Shown: one piece after another, positions 1 to 5,870 of the stretch
Layout: the number at the start of each line of letters is the position of its first letter
Position numbering within the stretch: position 1 is the first letter of the stretch
NCBI GenBank assembly: GCA_943331855.1
Contig: CALQNE010000093.1
Span: 1 to 11,725, forward strand
DNA length: 11,725 nt
Direction: 5' to 3'
Origin: Bordetella parapertussis
GTDB lineage: Bacteria; Pseudomonadota; Gammaproteobacteria; Burkholderiales; Burkholderiaceae_B
The notes under the pieces: generated by a model
What the model was told of the DNA's origin: nothing
The model's input: only the letters and a program-made list of their open reading frames with translations
The model's database searches: none
Program-made: the position numbers and the translations under genes

Positions 1-319
1 AAAAAGGTAAGTGTTGTAAAGCGGGCCCCACTAAAACAGTACCCGGAATTGTCCAGCCGAAGGCGAGTGGCATTTGATAGCGCCAGCTCATAAAAAGCGA
101 GAGCAGGCCATTCACAACAAAAACACCAAACACCCACGAAGCAAGTTCAGCCGATGTCAGCCCGCCCCGCGTTCCGACAGACAGAATCACAGCGAAGGGC
201 CCGGTGGCCGCAAAAATAAAACCAATCAGCCCGTTGGCGAGGATCGTTGTAGAAAGATCAGCGAAGACTTTTGGTAGACGTGCGGGCGGTGCAGCCGGCC
301 GTTCAATGTTAGAAAACAA
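1..319 (-). CDS. BenE-family (benzoate/H+ symporter-like) transporter, N-terminal part, runs off the left edge
   Basis: Seen: an open frame with no stop from position 319 to the window edge (106 codons). The only usable initiation codon is TTG at 319, preceded six bases upstream by AGGAA (326-330); an in-frame stop lies at 341-343 and the next in-frame ATG is about residue 77. The product has a short polar N-terminus, then hydrophobic spans at about residues 25-48 and 60-78, and the segment WTIPGTVLVGPAL at about 89-101, which matches the [W/T]-x-PG-xx-L first-repeat motif of the BenE/YdcO family. Known: these are inner-membrane transporters of about 390-400 residues; the founder takes up benzoate with protons, but the substrate of most members is untested. 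Inference: the last gene of a leuA-gst-transporter run, 30 bases after the GST stop. The family call is fairly secure; the substrate is not known. Confidence 0.72.
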   Translation of the reverse strand, partial: MFSNIERPAAPPARLPKVFADLSTTILANGLIGFIFAATGPFAVILSVGTRGGLTSAELASWVFGVFVVNGLLSLFMSWRYQMPLAFGWTIPGTVLVGPALQHLPF

Positions 320-349
320 AACGTGTTCCTGTGAAGGTGCCTAGCGGTG

Positions 350-985
350 TTAGGCGACGCGATCTCGGATCACTTGCGGCACGGGCACACTGTTTTTAAA
401 AGACGGCCGCAGCTCGAGGCGATCTGAGTAGGCGGCCAAGTTGGGATATTGGTCGCGCCACGGTTTAGCCGGCCACCGAACTGTTAGATACCGCAAGAGC
501 GTTCCGGCTGCAATGTCAGCCAGGCTAAAGGTGTTTGCGTGACAAAACTCTTTGGTACCAATCGACTCTGATAGATATCTTAAGGCGCCGTCTACCTTGC
601 GTTGTTGACGCTCAAACCAGGGCTGACTTTGTTTGTCTTTATCTCGCGCAATTTCAAAGAACATGAGTACCAGCGCGTCACAGGCACCATCGACGATGAC
701 CTCAAAACGCTTGACGGCCAAAATCCCATCGACATCTTTTGGAAACAGTGGCGGGGTTGGATGCTTGTATTCGATCCACTCGTTGATATAGCGCGATTCA
801 AACACGCTTGAGCCATCTTCGCAGATTAAAACTGGGAGCTTCTCAAGCGGATTGTAAAGAGGCGTTTGGGTGTCGGTGTTCCAGGGCACTTCAGTGATGA
901 GCTCGAACGGAATCCCTTTTTCTGCGAGTTGGATTCTGACTTTGCGTGCATACGGGCTAGGCGTGGCGCTGATGAGTTTGTACAT
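350..985 (-). CDS. Glutathione S-transferase family protein (YibF-like)
   Basis: Seen: 211 residues, the usual length for a bacterial GST. The N-terminal thioredoxin-like domain spans about 1-80. The active-site loop is SPYARKVR (10-17); NPLEKLPVL (45-53) carries the cis-proline (P51), and ES (63-64) is at the usual glutathione gamma-glutamyl contact. The all-helical C-terminal domain follows, with SLADIAAG (about residues 154-161), the N-capping motif of its core helix. Known: soluble cytoplasmic GSTs conjugate or reduce substrates using glutathione; the overall pattern resembles Escherichia coli YibF, a GST of unclear substrate. Context: it starts 33 bases after the leuA stop and ends 30 bases before the transporter start, all on the same strand, so co-transcription from leuA is likely. 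No strong Shine-Dalgarno is visible before ATG 985. The family is certain; the physiological substrate cannot be inferred. Confidence 0.9.
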   Translation of the reverse strand: MYKLISATPSPYARKVRIQLAEKGIPFELITEVPWNTDTQTPLYNPLEKLPVLICEDGSSVFESRYINEWIEYKHPTPPLFPKDVDGILAVKRFEVIVDGACDALVLMFFEIARDKDKQSQPWFERQQRKVDGALRYLSESIGTKEFCHANTFSLADIAAGTLLRYLTVRWPAKPWRDQYPNLAAYSDRLELRPSFKNSVPVPQVIRDRVA

Positions 986-1018
986 GTTCGCGGGTTATTC
1001 AGTGAAAACGAGATCGAC

Positions 1019-2689
1019 TTAGTTTGCTTTGATGTGCCGGTTTAAACCACTTAACACTGCCTTGAACGAAGCCGTGACGATATCGCGATCGATTCCGACG
1101 CCAAATCCTGTGGGGCTATCGCCAACGCGCGCTTCAACATAGCAAGCGGCGCGCGTATCTGTACCGGTGCCAATAGCGTGTTCGTGATAATCCATAATCC
1201 GAACAGGGATGCCCAGGCAATCGACAAACGCAGAAATCGCACCATCGCCCACGCCTTTAAGAACGCGACGCTTACCCTCGACTTCAAACTCAGCCTCGAT
1301 CGTAAAGTGCTTGCCTTCGTCTGCACTGGGGTCGCCGGTGATGCTGTGCTTGATCAGTTTCCAGGGTTCGGTCTGTGTCAGATACTCGGTATTAAAAATT
1401 GTGTAGACGGCTTCAGCGGTCACCTCGCGGCCGGTTTCATCGGTGACGCGTTGAATGGCGCGACTGAATTCAATTTGCAAGCGGCGGGGCAAAGCCAAGC
1501 CATGTTCTTGCTCAAGCAAATAAGATACCCCACCTTTGCCTGATTGGCTGTTGACGCGAATCACAGCATCGTAGCTGCGACCCAAATCGGCAGGGTCAAT
1601 GGGCAGGTAAGGGACTTCCCAGATGGCATCGGCCTTTTGTACAGCGAAGCCTTTTTTGATGGCATCTTGATGCGAGCCCGAGAAGGCTGTGAACACTAAG
1701 TCACCAGCATACGGATGACGCGGGTGCACGGGCAATTGATTGCAAAACTCAACACAGCGACGTACTTCGTCAATATCCGAAAAATCAAGACCGGGGTGAA
1801 TGCCTTGCGTGTAAAGATTTAAGGCCAGGGTAACCAAGTCGACGTTACCTGTGCGCTCGCCGTTGCCAAACAAACAGCCTTCGACACGATCTGCGCCGGC
1901 CATGAGCCCTAATTCAGCCGCTGCAACGGCAGTGCCGCGGTCGTTATGCGGATGCAAACTGACAATGATTGAATCGCGCTGGTTCAGGTTGTTATGCATG
2001 TATTCGATTTGATCGGCATACATGTTTGGGGTGGTGGCCTCGATGGTTGCAGGCAAGTTATAGATAATTTTTTTCTGGGGCGTCGGTTTGTACAGAGCAG
2101 TGACTGCGTTGCACACCTCAAGTGCGAAGTCGGGTTCAGTGGTGCTGAAGACTTCAGGAGAATACTCATACAGCCACTGTGTTTCGGGATGTTTGGCCAT
2201 GCAGTCCATCACACACTGCGTGCCTTCAACGGCAACCTGTTTAACTTCTTGACGGTTCATGTTGAAAACAATGCGGCGAAAGCCGGGCGCGCACGCGTTG
2301 TAAAGATGAATCATGGCGCGTTTGGCGCCGGCAGCCGATTCGACGGTGCGCTCAATCAGCTCTGGACGCGCCTGCGTTAAAGCGATGATGGTGACATCGT
2401 CAGGAATCAGCTTGTCGTCGACAAGCTTGCGCACAAAATCAAAGTCGGTTTGTGACGCCGAGGGAAACCCAACTTCGATTTCTTTAAAGCCGATCTTGAC
2501 CAGCATTTCGAAAAAGCGCAACTTGCGCTCGACGCTCATGGGTTCGATCAGAGATTGATTGCCATCACGCAGATCGGTGCTCATCCAGACTGGCGGATGG
2601 GTAATCTTTTTTGTGGGCCAAGTGCGTTCTGAAAAATCGCGTTCGAAGGGTTTAAACGGGATGTATTTAGTGGCTGGATTCGAAAGCAT
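1019..2689 (-). CDS. leuA: 2-isopropylmalate synthase, long (yeast/actinobacterial-type) form
   Basis: Catalyses the committed step of leucine synthesis, condensing acetyl-CoA with 2-oxoisovalerate to give 2-isopropylmalate, in the cytoplasm. Seen: 556 residues. The catalytic TIM barrel opens with STDLRDGNQ (37-45, metal ligand D42), followed by LHPHNDRG (245-252, ligands H246 and H248) and FGNGERTGN (274-282, ligand N282). The C-terminal part from about 425 is the LeuA dimerisation/allosteric domain, which binds leucine for feedback inhibition. The length and the [10 protein letters not shown] signature place it in the long class found in actinobacteria, yeast and many Burkholderiales, not the 520-residue enterobacterial class. 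Start: ATG 2689, with AAGG (2696-2699) six bases upstream. Regulation: preceded by a Leu-codon-rich leader frame and competing stem-loops. Not linked to leuBCD here. Confidence 0.97.
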   Translation of the reverse strand: MLSNPATKYIPFKPFERDFSERTWPTKKITHPPVWMSTDLRDGNQSLIEPMSVERKLRFFEMLVKIGFKEIEVGFPSASQTDFDFVRKLVDDKLIPDDVTIIALTQARPELIERTVESAAGAKRAMIHLYNACAPGFRRIVFNMNRQEVKQVAVEGTQCVMDCMAKHPETQWLYEYSPEVFSTTEPDFALEVCNAVTALYKPTPQKKIIYNLPATIEATTPNMYADQIEYMHNNLNQRDSIIVSLHPHNDRGTAVAAAELGLMAGADRVEGCLFGNGERTGNVDLVTLALNLYTQGIHPGLDFSDIDEVRRCVEFCNQLPVHPRHPYAGDLVFTAFSGSHQDAIKKGFAVQKADAIWEVPYLPIDPADLGRSYDAVIRVNSQSGKGGVSYLLEQEHGLALPRRLQIEFSRAIQRVTDETGREVTAEAVYTIFNTEYLTQTEPWKLIKHSITGDPSADEGKHFTIEAEFEVEGKRRVLKGVGDGAISAFVDCLGIPVRIMDYHEHAIGTGTDTRAACYVEARVGDSPTGFGVGIDRDIVTASFKAVLSGLNRHIKAN

Positions 2690-2693
2690 GATT

Positions 2694-2699
2694 CACCTT
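2694..2699 (-). promoter_or_regulatory. Ribosome binding site of leuA
   Basis: On the minus strand AAGGTG lies four bases before ATG 2689. It is the clearest Shine-Dalgarno in the left half of the window and fixes the leuA start. Confidence 0.7.
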
Positions 2700-2762
2700 A
2701 AAAGCTGTTTAAAGGATGCCAGGGTGCTTTGCAACCGTGGTCATCGAGGGCTGTAACGCGCC

Positions 2763-2820
2763 AATGTTTGGATTAAATCTAAAAATATATGAGGGAAGTG
2801 GACTGCAGGGTGGCGGTTGG
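2763..2820 (-). promoter_or_regulatory. C-rich, G-poor untranslated stretch between the leader stem-loop and leuA (candidate Rho-loading region)
   Basis: Read on the minus strand, these 58 bases hold about 20 C and 4 G, and lie immediately after the leader stem-loop. They end in an A/T-rich segment with a five-T run near 2780-2785 that has no GC stem directly before it, so it is not an intrinsic terminator. C-over-G bias in an untranslated leader is typical of Rho utilisation sites. That this one works is inference only. Confidence 0.35.
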
Positions 2821-2903
2821 TTGCCGGACTGCCACGGGCACTAGGCCCGGCAACCGATCGCTAGTAGTAGCGATAGCAGCCCCAGTTGTGAAGCGATATT
2901 GCC
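2819..2903 (-). promoter_or_regulatory. Competing stem-loops of the leuA leader (probable leucine attenuator)
   Basis: Seen on the minus strand: segment 1 (2903-2892, GGCAATATCGCT) can pair with segment 2 (2862-2849, AGCGATCGGTTGCC) over 11 base pairs with a small internal loop. Segment 2 also contains one arm of a perfect nine-base inverted repeat, GGTTGCCGG (2855-2847) with CCGGCAACC (2827-2819), whose loop carries a further four-base-pair hairpin, TGCC-cgt-GGCA (2840-2830). A third option is ATCGCT (2874-2869) with AGCGAT (2862-2857), formed across the Leu codons themselves. These folds exclude one another, and the leader's leucine codons and stop lie inside them. That is the layout expected of ribosome-controlled attenuation. 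No hairpin with a U-run follows, so the terminating signal is not identified. Confidence 0.6.
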
Positions 2904-2981
2904 AGACAACACTTGCCCGTGACCCAGTGTGGTCGAGCTGTGTGTATCGGGGCAGGCGAGGCCTGTGGCAAAAGCATTCAT
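2841..2981 (-). CDS. Putative leucine leader peptide upstream of leuA
   Basis: Seen: a 46-codon frame in the 341-base gap before leuA, from ATG 2981 to TAG 2841-2843. Its last 14 residues, LGLLSLLLAIGCRA, include six leucines in eight positions, four of them encoded by CTA, a codon that is rare in genes of this GC content. The E. coli leu leader likewise uses CTA at its control codons. The control codons sit between inverted-repeat arms and the stop lies in the loop of the next stem-loop. The start is uncertain: no good ribosome binding site is visible before ATG 2981, and a shorter 23-residue version from GTG at codon 24 (2912) is possible. Function would be regulatory: ribosome stalling at the leucines when charged tRNA-Leu is scarce. 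This is inferred from layout, not from a family match. Confidence 0.55.
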   Translation of the reverse strand: MNAFATGLACPDTHSSTTLGHGQVLSGNIASQLGLLSLLLAIGCRA

Positions 2982-3021
2982 AGCTGCTAGTCGAACATAA
3001 AATCGCTTGAAACGCAAGCAG

Positions 3022-3041
3022 AACGCCCGCTCAGGGGCGTT
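3022..3041 (-). terminator. Hairpin over the stop codon of the membrane-protein gene, possible terminator
   Basis: A seven-base-pair inverted repeat, AACGCCC (3041-3035) and GGGCGTT (3028-3022), has a six-base loop containing the TGA stop (3031-3033). On the minus strand it is followed by CTGCTT, a poor U-tract, so termination there may be weak; on the plus strand it ends in TTTT. It would separate the membrane-protein gene from the leuA leader. Confidence 0.4.
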
Positions 3042-3699
3042 TTGGGCCACGGGCCATCATGGAGGGTTCACCACGTTGCCCTGGGGTTTTGCTTGGCGGC
3101 TCTGCGGGCTCGAGGGGCGTTGTTGCAGACTCATCAAGCGGGTTGTTTTGCAAGGCAGCCGTTAACTCGGCTTGTTGTGCCCGGGCCAGGGCTAATTTGC
3201 GGACCCGCCCGCTTCCGATTTGGGTGAGCGTGGTTTGCAAAATACCAACGGTGATTGGGTGGGATTGGTCTTTCCAGGCCCAATTCAAAACGTCCAGGCC
3301 CTGGGGGCTTAAGCGGGCGCAGAGCTTACGTACGTCGCCAAGCGGCACCAAGGCCGCCCGACCGCGCTTGAGGCTTTGGCGCAGGTAGCCGAGTAAAAAG
3401 TTGATCGCAATCAAGACTAAGACAAAGATGACAAACCACCAAAAGTATTTTTGATACTGCATCACAACATCAATGACGGCTTTACCCAGAATTTCGGATA
3501 GACCAGAGACTCTGATGCCGAACTCAAGCCAAGCTTTGCCTGAGAGAAGGATGTGTTGGGCAAGATAAACGACAAGCGCAATAGTCGCTAAAATGATTGT
3601 GACCCGCGCCAACAAGCGCGGTAGCGCTAGCCGCAACAAAATGCTGCCCAGCAATGGGGGGTCTTTTCGGGGTGTTGCGGTGCTAGATCGATTCATCAT
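3031..3699 (-). CDS. Two-pass membrane protein of unknown function
   Basis: Not recognised as a named family. From ATG 3699 the product is 222 residues; an upstream in-frame start at 3726 would add nine residues but lies inside the rpoN coding region and is less likely. Seen: a basic N-terminus, a membrane span at about 33-52, a second very hydrophobic span at about 84-106 (KYFWWFVIFVLVLIAINFLL), then a soluble C-terminal part. That part includes a compact segment at about 115-165 (LGDVRKLCARLSPQGLDVLNWAWKDQ...), an Ala/Arg/Gln-rich helix at about 165-183, and a Pro/Glu/Ser-rich, probably disordered tail. With both ends likely cytoplasmic, it could be a small membrane scaffold. It reads divergently from rpoN, and a TCGAGA-17-TACAAT promoter (3735-3707) would start transcription at its own ATG, giving a leaderless message. 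Confidence 0.7.
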   Translation of the reverse strand: MMNRSSTATPRKDPPLLGSILLRLALPRLLARVTIILATIALVVYLAQHILLSGKAWLEFGIRVSGLSEILGKAVIDVVMQYQKYFWWFVIFVLVLIAINFLLGYLRQSLKRGRAALVPLGDVRKLCARLSPQGLDVLNWAWKDQSHPITVGILQTTLTQIGSGRVRKLALARAQQAELTAALQNNPLDESATTPLEPAEPPSKTPGQRGEPSMMARGPKRP

Positions 3700-3706
3700 G
3701 CAAAAT

Positions 3707-3735
3707 ATTGTACCTATGAGTCGCAATTTTCTCGA
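3707..3735 (-). promoter_or_regulatory. Candidate sigma-70 promoter of the membrane-protein gene
   Basis: On the minus strand, TCGAGA (3735-3730, four of six to TTGACA) and TACAAT (3712-3707, five of six to TATAAT) are 17 bases apart. The expected start point, about seven bases beyond the -10 box, coincides with ATG 3699. The promoter lies inside the first codons of rpoN. Confidence 0.4.
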
Positions 3736-5197
3736 GCTTCGTCAAGGCCAGCAACTGACCTTGACCCCTGCGCTGCAACAATCGATCAAGCTGTTGCAGC
3801 TTTCGACGTTGGATCTTGAGGCTGAAGTGGCGCGCGCTTTGGCTGAGAATCCACTGTTAGAGCAAGAGGGCACGCCATTGTACGAGCCTGGCGCGGGGGC
3901 AATGAGCCTGCGGGTTGGACAAGAGGCAATTAGCGCGGAGGCGCCAGACCGTGGTCAGGACGCAACACCTGAGTCCAATGTGGACTATGCGCCTACCGCA
4001 GAGCGCGAGCGGGTCGAGTTTTCAGCTGAATCGCGCGGCTCGCGCGATGATGACTTCACTGATCGGCCCGAGCCAGCGCGTGAAAACAACCTTCGGGAAT
4101 ATTTGCTTGAGCAATTAGGCTTGACGCGCCTGAGTCAGCGCGATGCGGCGATCGTCGAACTGTTGATTGATGAGCTCAATGATGATGGGCTTTTAGCCTC
4201 GCCGCTTGATGAGATTGCGAGCTGGATGGATCCCGCACTGGGGCTTGAGGAAGATGATTTTCGCTGTGCCTTGAAGATGTTGCAGTCTTTTGATCCGCCG
4301 GGTGTGGGGGCGCGTGACCTTGGCGAGTGTTTAGATTTACAGCTACAGTTTGCCGACCCTGAGCGGCTTGTCGCGGTCAAAGATCAAGCGCTGCTCGCCC
4401 TTGCACGCACGATCTGTCAGCATCACCTCGCGGTCCTGGCGACCGGCAATATGTTGAAACTGCGCGAGGTGATGCAATGTGAGGCAGAGCTGCTCAAGCG
4501 TGCACACGCGTTAATTGTCAAACTGAATCCACGCCCTGCAAGTGCCTGGAACATACCGGCGGCAGACTTTGCGGTGCCGGATGTGCTCGTGCGTAAAACA
4601 GCAAGAGGCTGGGTCGTGTCGCTGAACGAGGCGGTGATGCCTAAGCTACGCGTCAATGCCATGTACGCTGAGGCGTTGGGCAGCCCCCGTAGTGGCGCAC
4701 ACACGGCCCTGCATGGTCAGCTTCAAGAGGCGCGGTGGATGATTCGTAATGTGGCACAGCGGTTTGAAACAATTTTGAAAGTTTCGCAAGTGATTGTCGC
4801 GCATCAACAAGCTTTTTTTTCTAAAGGTTGGGGCGCGGTACGTCCTCTGACACTTAGAGATATCGCTGCTGAAATTGGTATGCATGAATCAACGATTTCG
4901 CGTGCGACGACACAAAAATTTATATTGACGCCGCATGGAACGTTTGAGCTCAAACGGTTTTTTAGTACGGGGCTGACGACCGAGGGTAAAGAGGCGACCT
5001 CGGCGACGGCGGTACAAACGCGGATACAGATTTTAATTACCGGCGAAGACCGCAAGAAACCATTGTCAGATAGTCAGTTGGTGAGTTTGCTAGATCAAGA
5101 TGGCATTACGATTGCGCGGCGAACGGTTGCCAAGTATCGAGAGCTATTGCGAATACCGACAGCGCCTTTGCGTAAATCGCAGGCTGGCGCACGTTAG
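3716..5197 (+). CDS. rpoN: RNA polymerase sigma-54 factor
   Basis: Directs RNA polymerase to -24/-12 promoters, where opening needs an AAA+ enhancer-binding activator; commonly governs nitrogen assimilation, motility and similar regulons. Seen from ATG 3716 (493 residues): region I with the Gln/Leu-rich activator-interacting helices (5-50, LELRQGQQLTLTPALQQSIK... ending ENPLLEQ); an acidic linker (about 51-120); a core-binding domain (about 125-330); the crosslinking/helix-turn-helix part (about 375-420, with MHESTISRATTQK at 389-401); and the RpoN box ARRTVAKYRE (467-476) near the C-terminus, intact. Start choice: MSRNFLELRQ matches family N-termini; ATG 3698 would add six residues and overlap the divergent gene's start. 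Neither has a visible Shine-Dalgarno. The usual neighbours lptB and hpf are absent on both sides. Confidence 0.97.
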   Translation: MSRNFLELRQGQQLTLTPALQQSIKLLQLSTLDLEAEVARALAENPLLEQEGTPLYEPGAGAMSLRVGQEAISAEAPDRGQDATPESNVDYAPTAERERVEFSAESRGSRDDDFTDRPEPARENNLREYLLEQLGLTRLSQRDAAIVELLIDELNDDGLLASPLDEIASWMDPALGLEEDDFRCALKMLQSFDPPGVGARDLGECLDLQLQFADPERLVAVKDQALLALARTICQHHLAVLATGNMLKLREVMQCEAELLKRAHALIVKLNPRPASAWNIPAADFAVPDVLVRKTARGWVVSLNEAVMPKLRVNAMYAEALGSPRSGAHTALHGQLQEARWMIRNVAQRFETILKVSQVIVAHQQAFFSKGWGAVRPLTLRDIAAEIGMHESTISRATTQKFILTPHGTFELKRFFSTGLTTEGKEATSATAVQTRIQILITGEDRKKPLSDSQLVSLLDQDGITIARRTVAKYRELLRIPTAPLRKSQAGAR

Positions 5198-5847
5198 CCG
5201 CCCATGACTTGATCGTTTGGCCTGGCCGGGCAGTCTGCGGTTTTACCCCAGGCATCGTTAGGCGCACAATATTTATTACGAACGTTTTGCAAGCAAGTCG
5301 GTCGCTGAAAAAAACTTACATTCGCGCACTGATCGAGTTCTTTTTTTAAAGACTGTTGCCACGAGATGACTGTGACCGTGATGCCGGGCGGCACAGGTGG
5401 CGCGACCGGCCTTTGAGAGACAGGCGGAGCCGTTTCTTTAATGACGCCGAAATCAGGCGGCCGCACAGGGAGCTTGCTGTCGCTGGCTAATCGCTTGGCA
5501 TCTGCTGCCTCAGAGCCTTCGCCAGCCTGCTCATTGTCGTCATCTTGATCGATCTTCATTGCATCAGGATCTGTATCGAAGTCATCTGCCGCAATGGCTT
5601 CGATGGCCCATTCGATTGGGACGAGTTCGCGAGGGATGCCCAGCGTACCGTCGATACGAGGTTGAGGAGGTTGCGCAGTGATGGGGCGCCCATTAGCGTC
5701 AAGCTTAAGCGTGGTGTCGAGTTTGTCGGCGACTGAGGCAACTGTTTCAGGTGCGCGGGTCACCAGCCAGTTGCCTAGCTCAACGCCGCCATGCCACGAA
5801 GCCACTGCAGCAAGCATTAAGAAGACAATTAGAACGCGCCAAGACAT
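5194..5847 (-). CDS. Membrane-anchored protein with acidic/proline-rich linker and Cys-rich C-terminal motif, function unknown
   Basis: Seen: 217 residues. An uncleaved-anchor or signal-like N-terminal hydrophobic stretch (about 4-17, no lipobox cysteine) comes first, then an extended region of low complexity. This has an acidic patch at about 88-110 (DDFDTDPDAMKIDQDDD...) and a Pro-rich stretch at about 140-155. A small C-terminal module follows (about 157-207) with four cysteines, C174, C185, C194 and C206, in the pattern C-x10-C-x8-C-x11-C, including RNKYCAPNDAWG. I recall similar C-terminal NKYCxPNxAWG signatures in hypothetical proteins of Bordetella relatives, but no function. Inference: located in the periplasm with two disulphides. 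Context: 23 bases downstream of prfC, probably the last gene of the rhlE-prfC operon; its stop overlaps the rpoN stop (tta 5194-5196 within gttag). Confidence 0.75.
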   Translation of the reverse strand: MSWRVLIVFLMLAAVASWHGGVELGNWLVTRAPETVASVADKLDTTLKLDANGRPITAQPPQPRIDGTLGIPRELVPIEWAIEAIAADDFDTDPDAMKIDQDDDNEQAGEGSEAADAKRLASDSKLPVRPPDFGVIKETAPPVSQRPVAPPVPPGITVTVISWQQSLKKELDQCANVSFFQRPTCLQNVRNKYCAPNDAWGKTADCPARPNDQVMGG

Positions 5848-5870
5848 AAGGGATCTCTGAAGAGCGAAGA

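Noticed and set aside
74..277. 67-residue plus-strand frame at the left end
   Set aside because: Highly basic and polar, opposite the BenE-family membrane-protein frame, which explains the sequence better.
339..355. Small inverted repeat GCCTA/TAGGC at the GST stop codon
   Set aside because: Five base pairs with no U-run; not enough for a terminator call.
2718..2739. A fourth pairing arm, GGTTGC (2736-2731), able to pair with GCAACC at 2824-2819 as a terminator stem
   Set aside because: Only six base pairs across about 80 bases and no U-run follows; too weak to call a terminator.
2982..3021. Promoter for the leuA leader just after the membrane-protein gene (TATGTT at 2999-2994)
   Set aside because: The possible -10 is weak and no acceptable -35 lies 16-18 bases upstream, so no promoter is called, although one is expected near here.
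2841..3050. Longer 69-codon version of the leucine leader frame starting inside the upstream gene
   Set aside because: It starts within the 3' end of the membrane-protein gene at a non-ATG codon without a ribosome binding site and spans the hairpin at 3022-3041; a shorter leader frame is more likely.
3593..3715. N-terminal extension of RpoN from ATG 3593
   Set aside because: The added 41 residues overlap the divergent gene, have no ribosome binding site and do not resemble sigma-54 N-termini; the family signature starts at MSRNFLELRQ.
5162..5190. Inverted repeat GCGCC...GGCGC with inner TGCG/CGCA at the end of rpoN, considered as a bidirectional terminator
   Set aside because: Inside the coding region, stems interrupted, and no U-run on either strand.
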